Assembly: GCA_025454255.1 (NCBI GenBank)
Contig: JALOOU010000032.1
Span: forward strand, 1-56,962
DNA length: 56,962 nt
Source of the DNA: Desulfobacterales bacterium
Lineage (GTDB): Bacteria; Desulfobacterota; Desulfobacteria; Desulfobacterales; SpSt-501
Reading direction: 5' to 3'
In this document: positions 42,895 to 51,678 of the stretch, one piece after another
How the letters are laid out: every line of letters begins with the position of its first letter
How positions within the stretch are numbered: position 1 is the stretch's first letter
Translations under genes and position numbers: made by a program
Notes under the pieces: model-generated
The model's database searches: none
Told to the model about the DNA's origin: nothing
Seen by the model: only the letters and a program-made list of their open reading frames with translations

Positions 42895-43737
42895 ATGAAC
42901 ATCGCATTCATCGGCATGGGAACCATGGGAGCCGCCATGGCGGTCAACCTGCTCAAGGCCGGCCACGCGGTGACGGTGCACAACCGCACCCGCGAGCGGG
43001 AGGAGCCCGCGGCCAAGGCCGGTGCGCGGCGGGCGGCCTCACCGAAGGAGGCGGCAACGGCGGCGCAGATCGTCATCACCTGCGTCAGCGACACCCCCGA
43101 CGTGGAGGCCGTCGTGCTGGGGGCGGAAGGGGTCATCCACGGGGCATCGGCCGGCGCCATCGTCGTGGACATGTCCACGATCAGCCCCTCGGCCACGCGC
43201 CGAATGGCCGCCGAGCTGGGGAAAAAATCGATCCGCATGCTGGACGCCCCGGTCTCCGGGGGCTCCGAGGGGGCCCGGCTGGGGACGTTGTCCATCATGG
43301 TGGGCGGGGAGGCCGCCGACGTGGAGCAGGTGATGCCGGCCTTCCTGGCCATGGGCAAGACCATCACCCATGTCGGGCCGGTCGGCTCCGGGCAGATGGC
43401 CAAGGCGATCAACCAGGTCATCATCTGCGGCACCTATATGGCGGTCGCCGAGGGGATGACCCTGGGTCTCAAGGCCGGCTTGAACATGGAGAAGGTGGTC
43501 GCCGCCCTCGCCGGGGGGGCCGCCGGGTCCTGGGGGCTCAACAACCGTTCCGGCAACATGATCAAGAACAGCTACCCCCTGGGCTTTCGGGTCCGGCTGC
43601 ATCGCAAGGATGTGATCATCGCCCTAGAGGTCGCCCGGGAGCTGGGCGTCTGTTTGCCCGTTGCGGCACTGGTGGAGCAGATCGAAAACGGTCTCATCGC
43701 TCAGGGATACGGCGACGAGGATGTGAACCGAAAATGA
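42895..43737 (+). CDS. Beta-hydroxyacid dehydrogenase (3-hydroxyisobutyrate dehydrogenase family)
   Basis: 280 residues. Rossmann motif GMGTMGAAMAVNLL with HNRT afterwards (NADP-type), substrate motif DAPVSGGSEGARLG and catalytic Lys in GSGQMAKAINQ. The family includes tartronate semialdehyde reductase, succinic semialdehyde reductase, sulfolactaldehyde reductase and 3-hydroxyisobutyrate dehydrogenase; motif reading alone does not separate them. Encoded in the hydroxyacid operon, it probably interconverts a 3- or 4-hydroxyacid and its semialdehyde. Confidence 0.87.
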   Translation: MNIAFIGMGTMGAAMAVNLLKAGHAVTVHNRTREREEPAAKAGARRAASPKEAATAAQIVITCVSDTPDVEAVVLGAEGVIHGASAGAIVVDMSTISPSATRRMAAELGKKSIRMLDAPVSGGSEGARLGTLSIMVGGEAADVEQVMPAFLAMGKTITHVGPVGSGQMAKAINQVIICGTYMAVAEGMTLGLKAGLNMEKVVAALAGGAAGSWGLNNRSGNMIKNSYPLGFRVRLHRKDVIIALEVARELGVCLPVAALVEQIENGLIAQGYGDEDVNRK

Positions 43738-43752
43738 AAAGAGAGGATCAGG

Positions 43753-45030
43753 ATGAAACTCGAAAACGCCTTCGCGATGGACACCTCCAGCATCAAGTAC
43801 GGCCCCGGCGTGACGCGCGAAATCGGCTTCGACATGGAGGAGCTCGGCTGCCGGCGGGTGGCGGTGATCACCGATTCGAACCTCAAAGGGAGCAGCCCCG
43901 TGGGCATCAGCCTGGAGGCGCTGCGGCAGCGCGGCATCGACGCGGTGCTCTACGACGGGGCGAGCGTCGAGCCGACGGACCGCTCCTTCAAGGCGGCGAT
44001 CGAGTTCGCGGTCAAGGGGCGGTTCGACGGCTACGTGGCGGTCGGCGGCGGCTCCGCCATGGACACCGCCAAGGCCGCCAATCTCTACGCCACCCACCCG
44101 GCGGACTTCATGACCTACGTGAACCCGCCGGTCGGCAAGGGAGTCCCCGTACCGGGGCCGTTAAAGCCGATGATCGCCGTGCCCACCACCGCCGGCACCG
44201 GCAGCGAGACCACCGGGGTGGCGATCTTCGATTTCCTGGAGATGAAGGCCAAGACCGGCATCGCCAGCCGGGCGCTTAGGCCCGTGCGCGGGATCATCGA
44301 CCCGGACAACACGCGCACGCTGCCCCGCATGGTGGCGGCCTGCACCGGGCTGGACCAGCTGACCCACGCCCTCGAGGCCTTGACCGCGATTCCCTACAAC
44401 CGGCGGCCGGCGCCGGAGCAGCCCAAACTGCGACCGGCATACCAGGGCTCGAACCCCATCAGCCACATTTGGGCATCGCGCGCGATCGAAATGATCTCCG
44501 CCAACCTGGTGCGCGTGGTCGAGGACCCGTCCGACGATGCGGCCCGCGGCGAGGTCCTGCTGGCGGCGACCTATGCCGGCATCGGCTTTGGAAACGGGGG
44601 CGTGCACCTGGCGCACGGGATGTCCTACCCGGTTTCGGGCATGGTGCAGGGGTACGTCCCCGAGGGGTACCCCCCCGGGCACCCGCTCGTGCCCCACGGG
44701 ATGGCCGTCTGCCTCAATGCGCCGGCGGTCTTCCGCTTCACGGCCCCGGCCAACCCGGCGGTCCACCTCTACGCGGCGGGCTTGATGGGCTGCGACGTCT
44801 CCTCGGCCGGCCCCGAAGAGGCGGGCGAGCTGCTGGCGGGCGCTGTGATCGGTCTGATGCGACGGGTGGGTATGCCCAACGGGCTCTCCGCCGTCGGGTT
44901 CACACCGCAGGACGTCGACCGGCTCGTGGAGGGCACCCTGCCCCAGCACCGGGTGACCAAACTCTCCCCGCGGCCGGCGGGGCCCGAGGAGCTGCGGCAG
45001 CTCTTCCTGGACTCCATGACCTTGTGGTAG
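43753..45030 (+). CDS. Iron-containing alcohol dehydrogenase (ADHFE1/HOT-like)
   Basis: 425 residues, group III metal ADH. N-terminal KYGPGVTREIGFDMEELGC and cofactor motif VGGGSAMDTAKAAN, TTAGTGSETTGVAIF, metal ligands in GLDQLTHALEA, HLAHGMSYPV and PHGMAVCLNA. This form, with the long insert near GYVPEGYPPGHPLVPHG, resembles hydroxyacid-oxoacid transhydrogenase (ADHFE1), which oxidises 4-hydroxybutyrate while reducing 2-oxoglutarate to D-2-hydroxyglutarate. The bacterial activity is inferred from resemblance. It begins 15 bases after the beta-hydroxyacid dehydrogenase gene. Confidence 0.85.
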   Translation: MKLENAFAMDTSSIKYGPGVTREIGFDMEELGCRRVAVITDSNLKGSSPVGISLEALRQRGIDAVLYDGASVEPTDRSFKAAIEFAVKGRFDGYVAVGGGSAMDTAKAANLYATHPADFMTYVNPPVGKGVPVPGPLKPMIAVPTTAGTGSETTGVAIFDFLEMKAKTGIASRALRPVRGIIDPDNTRTLPRMVAACTGLDQLTHALEALTAIPYNRRPAPEQPKLRPAYQGSNPISHIWASRAIEMISANLVRVVEDPSDDAARGEVLLAATYAGIGFGNGGVHLAHGMSYPVSGMVQGYVPEGYPPGHPLVPHGMAVCLNAPAVFRFTAPANPAVHLYAAGLMGCDVSSAGPEEAGELLAGAVIGLMRRVGMPNGLSAVGFTPQDVDRLVEGTLPQHRVTKLSPRPAGPEELRQLFLDSMTLW

Positions 45031-45039
45031 CCGAGGGCA

Positions 45040-46455
45040 ATGGCCGATTCGCCTGCAACCCGCACCGAGATCGAGGAGCTCCGGCGCCAGCTGGAGATCT
45101 ACCGGCTGATTTTCGAGAGCATCCATTTCGGCGCCATGGTGACCGACGCCCAGGGCGTGATCACTCATTTCAATGCCCCCTACGGCCAGTTCCTGGGGCT
45201 TGCGCCCGAGGATCAGATCGGCCGGCACTGCACCGCGGCGGTCGAAAATTCACGCATGCACATCGTGGCCCAGACCGGCCGCGCCGAAATCAACCAGTCG
45301 CAGCTCATCCAGGGGCAGAGCATGGTGGTGCAGCGCATCCCCATCCGCAAAGACGGCAAGGTCATCGCCGTGTTCGGCCAGGTCATGTTCAAGGATGTGC
45401 GCGACGTCGGCAAGCTGGCGCGCGAGCTTTCACTGCTCGAGTCCAAGGTGAAGATCTACGAGGAGGAGCTGATCACCCTGCGATCCACCCGCTACACCTT
45501 CGAGAGCATCATCGGCGTCAGCGAGGCGCTGCGGACGTTGAAGAGCGAGGCGCTCAAGGCCGCCGCCAACAACTTTCCCGTGCTCATCACCGGGGAGAGC
45601 GGCACGGGCAAGGAGCTCTTCGCCCAGGCCATCCACCACGCCAGCGCCCGGCGGCCTCACCCCTTCGTGCGCATCAACTGCGCCGCGATCCCGCGCGACC
45701 TTTTGGAGTCGGAGCTGTTCGGCTACGAAAAGGGCGCCTTCACGGGCGCCAGGGCCGAGGGCAAACCCGGCAAATTCGAACTGGCCCACCAGGGGACCAT
45801 TTTTTTAGACGAGATCGGGGATTTGCCCGTCGAGATGCAGCCCAAGCTGCTGCGGGCGATCGAGGACAAGGAGTTCGAGCGGGTGGGCGGCACCCGCGTG
45901 GTCCGCTCCGATTTTCGGGTGATCGCCGCCACCAACCAGAACCTGGAGAGCATGCTATCCGGCGGCAGGTTCCGCAAGGATTTGTTCTACCGGTTGAACG
46001 TCGTGGCCCTGCACCTGCCGCCCCTGCGCGAACGCAGGGGGGATATACTGGCCATCCTGCACCACAGCCTGCGGCGGATCGCCATCGAGGCGGACCTGGC
46101 GGAGATCGCGATCGACAAGGCGGCCGAGCGCGCCCTGCACCACTGGGACTGGCCCGGCAATGTGCGCGAGCTGGTCAACGTGCTCGAGCGCAGCGTCTCC
46201 GCCATGGAGGATCGCCTCATCCGCCTGTCGGACCTGCCTTTCTACATCCAGCGCCGACGCAAGGTCGCCGGCCGCGAGCACCCGGCGTCGCTGCGGGAGA
46301 TGCAGTCCCGCAGCGAGCGGGATGTGATCTGGCAGGCGCTGCAGGATGCCGACTTCCGCAAGGTGGCCGCCGCGCGCCTGCTGGGGATTCACCGCACGCT
46401 GCTCTACAAGAAAATGAAAAAATACAACCTGCCCCTGCGTCCGCCCGCAACCTGA
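45040..46455 (+). CDS. Sigma-54-dependent transcriptional activator (PAS-AAA+-Fis)
   Basis: 471 residues. PAS domain (about 20-130: [31 protein letters not shown] region), AAA+ domain with Walker [16 protein letters not shown] loop exactly conserved, Walker [10 protein letters not shown] and R-finger region, and a C-terminal Fis helix-turn-helix ([20 protein letters not shown]). It sits 9 bases after the alcohol dehydrogenase gene and likely controls the operon in response to its substrate or to redox state, although no -24/-12 promoter was visible. Confidence 0.92.
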   Translation: MADSPATRTEIEELRRQLEIYRLIFESIHFGAMVTDAQGVITHFNAPYGQFLGLAPEDQIGRHCTAAVENSRMHIVAQTGRAEINQSQLIQGQSMVVQRIPIRKDGKVIAVFGQVMFKDVRDVGKLARELSLLESKVKIYEEELITLRSTRYTFESIIGVSEALRTLKSEALKAAANNFPVLITGESGTGKELFAQAIHHASARRPHPFVRINCAAIPRDLLESELFGYEKGAFTGARAEGKPGKFELAHQGTIFLDEIGDLPVEMQPKLLRAIEDKEFERVGGTRVVRSDFRVIAATNQNLESMLSGGRFRKDLFYRLNVVALHLPPLRERRGDILAILHHSLRRIAIEADLAEIAIDKAAERALHHWDWPGNVRELVNVLERSVSAMEDRLIRLSDLPFYIQRRRKVAGREHPASLREMQSRSERDVIWQALQDADFRKVAAARLLGIHRTLLYKKMKKYNLPLRPPAT

Positions 46456-46561
46456 GCCCGCGCCCGCGCGGCCGACCGGGCGTGTGCCCGCCGTCGGCGC
46501 TAAAGTTTTTTCCCGCGACGCCGATACCCGCCTTCAAAGCCCCCCGCACGAGGAGAGTGCC

Positions 46562-47656
46562 ATGCAGCAGGTTCTCGGCATCGATATCGGTTTCGGCTTC
46601 ACCAAAGCCACCAACGGCCGCAGCACGATCATCTTCAAATCGCTTTCGGGCGAGGCGGCGGACATCCAGTACTGGGCCGATTTCGGCGAGAGCCAGCCGG
46701 TCGACCAGATCCACGTCAGCATCGACGGCAAATCCTATTTCATCGGCGAGCTGGCCGAACAGCAGTCGAGCGCACCCACCTACACGCTCGACCAGGATCG
46801 CCTCGTCGCGGAGTATGTGCGCATCCTGGCGTTGACCGCCGCCGGCCTGCTGATCCAGAACGGCATGGTGAATGTCCCGGTCAACGTCGTCTCGGGGCTG
46901 CCGATCGGGCATTTCAGGCGGCACCACGAGCGGTTTCGCGATCTTCTGACCGGCCACCACGCGGTGGCCTATCACTCCCCCAACGGGCAATCCGCCTCGA
47001 AGTCCATTTACATCAACAAGGTGCGCATGCTGCCGCAGCCCCTCGGCAGCATCCTCAACCTACTCATGGACGATCACGGCCGGATTACCCAGCGCGAGGT
47101 CGCCGCGCAGAAAATCGGAGTGGTGGACATCGGGTTTCGCACCACGGACTTTTGCATTATGGACCGCCTGCGCCACATCGACCGCGGCAGCCGCACGATC
47201 GACAGCGGCATGTCCAAGGCCTTCGGGCTCATCGCTCAGAAGCTTCAGGAAAAATGCGGCGTGGCCGTCGAACTCTACCGGCTCTACCAGGCCGTGGAGG
47301 AGGGCACCATCCGCATGCGCGGAAAAGCAGTCAATTTCAGCGCGATCCGCGACCACGTCTTCGAGCAGCTGGCCGCCGGCATCGCCGGCGAAATCGACCG
47401 GCTGTGGGCCCATGACTGGGACATCGATATGATCCTGCTGACGGGGGGAGGCTCGCGCGAGCTGGCCCGGCACCTGCGTCCGCTGATCGCCGGCAACGTG
47501 GTGCCGCTCGAGCCGCACACCGATTCGCGGCTGAACAATGTCTTCGGCTACATGAAATACGGCCGTTTCATCTGGGGCAACGGCACTGCCGGCCCGTCCG
47601 CGGAGGCGGCCCCGGCGCCGCAGCCGAGCGAACGGCCCGCCGTTGCATCCGTGTAA
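46562..47656 (+). CDS. ParM/Alp-like actin-family protein
   Basis: 364 residues. Actin ATPase signatures: phosphate 1 loop LGIDIGFGFTKAT at 5-17, phosphate 2 loop VVDIGFRTTDFCIM near 187, adenosine loop LLTGGGSREL near 300. Related to ParM/StbA and Alp proteins that segregate plasmids by filament formation. No ParR-like partner or parC-like repeat array lies next to it and its surroundings are chromosomal, so its function may differ (cytoskeletal or remnant). GAGGAG precedes the ATG. Confidence 0.8.
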   Translation: MQQVLGIDIGFGFTKATNGRSTIIFKSLSGEAADIQYWADFGESQPVDQIHVSIDGKSYFIGELAEQQSSAPTYTLDQDRLVAEYVRILALTAAGLLIQNGMVNVPVNVVSGLPIGHFRRHHERFRDLLTGHHAVAYHSPNGQSASKSIYINKVRMLPQPLGSILNLLMDDHGRITQREVAAQKIGVVDIGFRTTDFCIMDRLRHIDRGSRTIDSGMSKAFGLIAQKLQEKCGVAVELYRLYQAVEEGTIRMRGKAVNFSAIRDHVFEQLAAGIAGEIDRLWAHDWDIDMILLTGGGSRELARHLRPLIAGNVVPLEPHTDSRLNNVFGYMKYGRFIWGNGTAGPSAEAAPAPQPSERPAVASV

Positions 47657-47667
47657 CCGGAGCAGCG

Positions 47668-48336
47668 CTACACCCCGGCAGGCGCCCCCCCGGGGGCGGG
47701 CGCGGCCTTCAACCCGGGAAGCGTCCGGCGCAGGGGCCGTCCAAACAAGAAATCCAGCATTTCGGCCTCGAGACCGATGCGGGCGAGCACCCGGGCCCGC
47801 AGCTCCTCATCGTAGCGAACCATCGCGGCCAGCTCGCGCCGGCGTCGCTCGGCGCGACCGTCCGGCCCCGGTGCGAGCAGCTTCAGCACCCGACGGTGGT
47901 CGCAGCGCCGCTGGTGTTCCTCCACCACCGCCCACACCCCTTGGATCTCCCCGATCACGTCCCGGCGCGTCAGCCTGCCCCGCGCGTAGGCGCGCGCGAG
48001 CCTGTCCGTGTTCCAGCACTCCAACAGGCGGCACTCCAGCGGGCGCTCGGCATAGATGCGGCAGGCGCCGGCCGCCGCGTCGAAAAGACGGCACGTCCAG
48101 CTGCGGCCTTGCCCTTTGATCTTGATGATGTCGGCTCGAGTCGGTTGCGCGACCCCTCGAATCTGGTCGTAGGCCATCTCGCCCCGGCGGATGGTATAGA
48201 GATCGCGGGTGTGGATGTGGCCGGCTACGATCAGCTGCCGGTCCTCCCGGTGCAGGGCCGGCCCCCCGGCGCGGCAGCAGGCGCCGCAGCGGGTGCAGGC
48301 ATCGATGCGGGGCGGTTTGGCTTGCATGGCCTGCAT
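47668..48336 (-). CDS. YkgJ-family Cys-cluster protein
   Basis: 222 residues from ATG 48336 (ATG 48327 also possible). The N-terminal CTRCGACCRAGGPAL block and later Cys (WTCRLFD, CRIYAERPLECR, LECW) are typical of YkgJ/DUF3109-type proteins that bind zinc or an iron-sulfur cluster. The C-terminal half is helical and basic. Exact function unknown. It diverges from the DUF177 gene. Confidence 0.7.
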   Translation of the reverse strand: MQAMQAKPPRIDACTRCGACCRAGGPALHREDRQLIVAGHIHTRDLYTIRRGEMAYDQIRGVAQPTRADIIKIKGQGRSWTCRLFDAAAGACRIYAERPLECRLLECWNTDRLARAYARGRLTRRDVIGEIQGVWAVVEEHQRRCDHRRVLKLLAPGPDGRAERRRRELAAMVRYDEELRARVLARIGLEAEMLDFLFGRPLRRTLPGLKAAPAPGGAPAGV

Positions 48337-48389
48337 TATGGCGCGCCCGATCCCGTTCGTCAAACTGTTCGGCGAGCAAAAACAATCGG

Positions 48390-48417
48390 TTGTGTTGCAG
48401 CGGCATTTGAGTATAAT
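48390..48417 (+). promoter_or_regulatory. Promoter for the DUF177 gene
   Basis: Perfect -10 TATAAT (48412-48417) with a poor -35 TTGTGT (48390-48395), 16-base spacer; 50 bases before the start at 48469. Confidence 0.55.
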
Positions 48418-48468
48418 ACGGCCGGGGCGAGGGGATTGCCGGGCAAGTCCGAAACCGGGGGCCAACGC

Positions 48469-49014
48469 ATGCTGCGCATCCATCTCGAACAACTCAAGGA
48501 GAAGAGCCTCTCCCTCACGGTTGATTGCCCTGCCGGCCGGTTTCCGGTTCTGCGGCAGATGATCGACGAAGGCGCGTGCGAGTTTGCCGCACCGATTCGG
48601 ATCCAGTTCAAAGCGGCCCGGATCGGGGAGTGGGTGGAGGTCGACGGGAGCTTTCAGACCTCTTTGCGGCTCACCTGCAGCCGGTGCCTGACGCAGTTTT
48701 TAGGCCCCCTGCAGTCCGGTTTTTCTCTGACCTACACGCAGATCATCTCCGCCGCAGGCCGCAGCGATCCGTCACCTGCGCCGGTTGAGGCTGAGGAGGG
48801 CGGGCTCATGGGGTTTCGCGGCGAGGTTATTGATCTGGGCGACGGCATCCAGGAACAGGTGATTCTTGCCTTGCCGCTGCGCCCGCTGTGCAGCGAGGCC
48901 TGCCGGGGGCTCTGCCCGCAGTGCGGTGCCGACTTGAACCAGGGCGCATGCCGTTGCGGCCCCGCGCGGGCGGACAGCGCCTTTGCTTCGCTTCAAAAAC
49001 TGAAGTTAAGCTGA
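48469..49014 (+). CDS. DUF177 (YceD-like) protein
   Basis: 181 residues. Hallmarks: CSRCL in mid-protein, EVIDLGDGIQEQVILALPLRPLCSEACRGLCPQCGADLN near the C-terminus with conserved Cys pairs. DUF177 proteins normally precede rpmF and affect 23S rRNA accumulation. Here no rpmF follows; the next gene is a YihY-like membrane protein. ATG 48469 is preceded by a GGGG-rich stretch, an acceptable weak site. Confidence 0.85.
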   Translation: MLRIHLEQLKEKSLSLTVDCPAGRFPVLRQMIDEGACEFAAPIRIQFKAARIGEWVEVDGSFQTSLRLTCSRCLTQFLGPLQSGFSLTYTQIISAAGRSDPSPAPVEAEEGGLMGFRGEVIDLGDGIQEQVILALPLRPLCSEACRGLCPQCGADLNQGACRCGPARADSAFASLQKLKLS

Positions 49015-49168
49015 AGTCTATGAGGTTAGATGTCGTAACGGCCGAGTGCGGTTCCTCCGCCCCGCCCGCGGGGCAGGAACGCGCGTTGCTGCGCCCCTGG
49101 GCTGCGGCGTTGGCTTTTCAACCCGGCGCCGGCGGCGCAGCCCGATGTCTCGGCCTGAAAAGGCAGCG

Positions 49169-50071
49169 ATGACACGCGACGATCATCCGGCGCCAGCGGC
49201 TGCGCACGGCCTGCTGAGACGCGCCTGCGATTTTGTCCTGATCGTGGTGCGCGATTTTCAACGCAACCAGGGGCTGCTGCTCGCCGGCGCGGTCGCATAC
49301 TATACCCTGCTGTCCATCGTGCCGATGCTGGCGCTGATCCTGGTCGGCCTCTCGCATTTCATCCCCCAGGAGCAGCTGATCCAAACCGTCGCCCGCAACC
49401 TGGAGCTGCTGGTACCCGGCTACGCCGAAAGCCTCGCCAGCCAGGTGCGCGGCTTTCTGGCCCGACGCCATCTGGTCGGCGTCGTGGGGTTCTTGATCAT
49501 GATGTTTTTCAGCTCCATGGCCTTCTCGGTGGTGGAGAGCACCATGGCGGTCATCTTTTCTCACCGCAAGGCGTCGCAGCGCCGGCCCTTTTTCATATCC
49601 GCCATCATCCCCTACATGTACATACTGCTGCTGGCCGTGGGGTTTCTGCTGGTGACGCTGATTTCAGGCGCCCTGGATGCCCTGGAAAGCCGAAATGTTT
49701 TGGTTCTCGGATACGATGTCAGCCTGCGCGGCTACACCCGGTTCCTGTTCTATCTGATCGGCATGCTGGGCATGGTGATCATGCTGACCTCGTTGTACCT
49801 GGTGATGCCGGTCGGGCATATTTCCGCCCGGCATGCCCTCGTCGGCGCCGTAACGGCGGCCTTGCTGTGGGAAGGCATTCGGCGCATCCTGGTCTGGTAC
49901 TACAGCAAAATCTCCCTCGTCAATTTGATTTACGGGTCGCTTGCAACCACGGTGGTGGCCCTGCTGAGCATCGAGGTGGCCGTGATCATCCTGCTGCTCG
50001 GCGCCCAGGTGATCGCCGAATTCGACCGTCGCCAGACGCCTGCTCCGAAGCCGCCCGCGCCTCCGGCGTAG
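49169..50071 (+). CDS. YihY/UPF0761-family membrane protein
   Basis: 300 residues with six transmembrane helices. Family hallmark LLLAGAVAYYTLLSIVPMLALIL near the start and LYLVMPVGHISARHALVGAVTAALLWE later. AAAAGG lies just before ATG 49169 (ATG 49145 is the alternative). Inner membrane; function unknown, the old RNase BN label being incorrect. Confidence 0.88.
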   Translation: MTRDDHPAPAAAHGLLRRACDFVLIVVRDFQRNQGLLLAGAVAYYTLLSIVPMLALILVGLSHFIPQEQLIQTVARNLELLVPGYAESLASQVRGFLARRHLVGVVGFLIMMFFSSMAFSVVESTMAVIFSHRKASQRRPFFISAIIPYMYILLLAVGFLLVTLISGALDALESRNVLVLGYDVSLRGYTRFLFYLIGMLGMVIMLTSLYLVMPVGHISARHALVGAVTAALLWEGIRRILVWYYSKISLVNLIYGSLATTVVALLSIEVAVIILLLGAQVIAEFDRRQTPAPKPPAPPA

Positions 50072-50135
50072 GGCCGTCGGGAAAACGACGCGGCGCCCTC
50101 CACCGGAGTCGAGGCGCCGCATGAGAGGATTCCCC

Positions 50136-50534
50136 ATGAAACCGCTGATAGCCGCATGCGCCGCCGCACTGCTGATCGCCTGCGCACACGGGAAGACGGC
50201 CGACTTTCCCCGGTTCGCCGCCGACCCCGCGGAGGCGGCCCAAGTCTACATCATCCGCAACAACCAGCTCTTCGGCTGGGGGCTGACCGTCGAGGCGACG
50301 CTGAACGGGGCTGCCATCGCCCGCCTCAGGTCCGGCGAACACATCCGCTTTCTGGTCCCGCCGGGCCTTTATCAGATCGGCATCAGCGAGTCGATCGTCA
50401 GCGTGGCGCTGGAAAAGGGGCGCAATTACTATTTTCTCATCAGCGTCGACGATACGCCGAGCGGCTTCGAGATCGAGCGCATCGACACGGCCCGCGGCGA
50501 AGAGTGGCTTATGAAAACCCGGCCGCTGCCCTGA
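50136..50534 (+). CDS. DUF2846-like lipoprotein
   Basis: 132 residues. Signal peptide with lipobox LIAC and Cys about residue 16, then a beta-sandwich with AQVYIIRNNQLFGWGLTVE, IRFLVPPGLYQIGI and YYFLISVDD, the pattern of DUF2846. AGAGGAT precedes ATG 50136. Probably outer-membrane-anchored; function unknown. Confidence 0.7.
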   Translation: MKPLIAACAAALLIACAHGKTADFPRFAADPAEAAQVYIIRNNQLFGWGLTVEATLNGAAIARLRSGEHIRFLVPPGLYQIGISESIVSVALEKGRNYYFLISVDDTPSGFEIERIDTARGEEWLMKTRPLP

Positions 50535-50558
50535 GGCCGCCGCCGGGGTCGGCCCGAC

Positions 50559-51161
50559 TCACCCCTCGCGCGCCCTGTCCCTCAGCACCTTCAACACATG
50601 CTCGGGAGGATTCTTGGCCAGGATGTCCCGGAACTGGTCGCGGTAATTTCGGACCATGCTGATGCCCTCGATGATGACATCGTAGACGAGCCATTGGCCC
50701 TCTTTGGCGATCAATCGGTAGTCGAGCGGGATCTTTTTGCCGTCCGAGGTGAGAACGTTGCTGAACACCTCGGCCTGGGTTTCGCTGAGGAGGTTTTCCT
50801 TGTCGAACACCACCTTCTCGTTGGAGTAGGCGAGCAGGCGGTCGGCATAGGTCTTCTCGAGCAGATCGCTGAAGAGCTTGATGAATTCCTCCTGCTGCAC
50901 CGGTTTGAATTTGGCCCAGTCCCGCCCCAGGGTCCTGCGCGACAGTTCGCTGTAGTCGAAGATCTCGTTGATGATCGAGCGGATTTTCTCGATTTTGCCC
51001 TCGCGCGAGAGATCCTTGAACGCCGGCTCGGCCAGCGTCGTGATCACCTTCTGGACCTGGGTCTCGACCGCTGTTTTGGGCGTGACGGCGGCCGCCATGG
51101 CCATGGCCGGCAGGGCGATGGCGACTAGGGAACCCATCAGAATCATCCTGAACCCACGCAT
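50559..51161 (-). CDS. mlaC: Phospholipid-shuttling periplasmic protein MlaC
   Basis: 200 residues with signal peptide ending AMAAA. MlaC/Ttg2D family features: FDYSELSRRTLGRDWAKF, QQEEFIKLFSDLLEKTYADRL, YRLIAKEGQWLVYDVIIEGISMVRNYRDQF. It carries phospholipid between the outer-membrane lipoprotein and the MlaFED pump. Last gene of the mlaE-mlaF-mlaD-mlaC operon, 61 bases after mlaD. AGGTGAGGT precedes the start. Confidence 0.92.
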   Translation of the reverse strand: MRGFRMILMGSLVAIALPAMAMAAAVTPKTAVETQVQKVITTLAEPAFKDLSREGKIEKIRSIINEIFDYSELSRRTLGRDWAKFKPVQQEEFIKLFSDLLEKTYADRLLAYSNEKVVFDKENLLSETQAEVFSNVLTSDGKKIPLDYRLIAKEGQWLVYDVIIEGISMVRNYRDQFRDILAKNPPEHVLKVLRDRAREG

Positions 51162-51222
51162 ACCTCACCTTCCTTTTTTACCGTTGCACACACGGTGATG
51201 GAGCCCGGCCTCTCCGCCGGGG

Positions 51223-51678
51223 TTATTTTTTGACATCGCCAAAGGCATACTTGCTGATCAACTCCATCAGATCGGCGGGGGATTCGGTGTCCTGAATCGC
51301 CTGGCCCGCCGCCAGCAGGGTGCCGGACCCGCCCGGGTCGATGCTGATGAATTTGTCGCCGATGAGCCCCTCGGTCTTGATCGAGGCGATCGCATCGTCG
51401 AAAATTTCAACGCCATGGTATATCCGCAGCTCCACCCGCGCCTGCTGCCGGGACGGGTCGATGGTCATCCGGCCCACCCGGCCGACCTGCAGCCCGTACA
51501 TGGTGACGACCCCCCCCGAGCGCAGCCCCGTGACGTTGCTGAAGTGCGCATGGAGCGGGTAGGTTTTGTCTTTTCCCAGGACCCCGAGGTCCCCGAGGTT
51601 GATCGTCAGGTAGCCGATGGCGATCAGCCCGGCGACCACAAAGACGCCGACGGCGGTTTCCTTGGAATATTTTTTCAT
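51223..51678 (-). CDS. mlaD: MCE-domain lipid transport protein MlaD
   Basis: 151 residues. One N-terminal helix (AVGVFVVAGLIAIGYLTINL) and one MCE domain (YPLHAHFSNVTGLRSGGVV, GLQVGRVGRM, GLIGDKFISIDPG). It forms the periplasmic ring that feeds lipid to the MlaFE transporter. Its start overlaps the mlaF stop by the ATGA arrangement. Confidence 0.92.
   Translation of the reverse strand: MKKYSKETAVGVFVVAGLIAIGYLTINLGDLGVLGKDKTYPLHAHFSNVTGLRSGGVVTMYGLQVGRVGRMTIDPSRQQARVELRIYHGVEIFDDAIASIKTEGLIGDKFISIDPGGSGTLLAAGQAIQDTESPADLMELISKYAFGDVKK

Noticed and set aside
44469..46835. A 788-residue plus-strand frame over the alcohol dehydrogenase and activator genes.
   Set aside because: It is out of frame with both well-supported genes and Arg/Gly/Pro-rich throughout.
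49015..49168. A hidden rpmF (ribosomal protein L32) gene after DUF177.
   Set aside because: No frame with the Lys/Arg-rich L32 start or its Cys motif is present.
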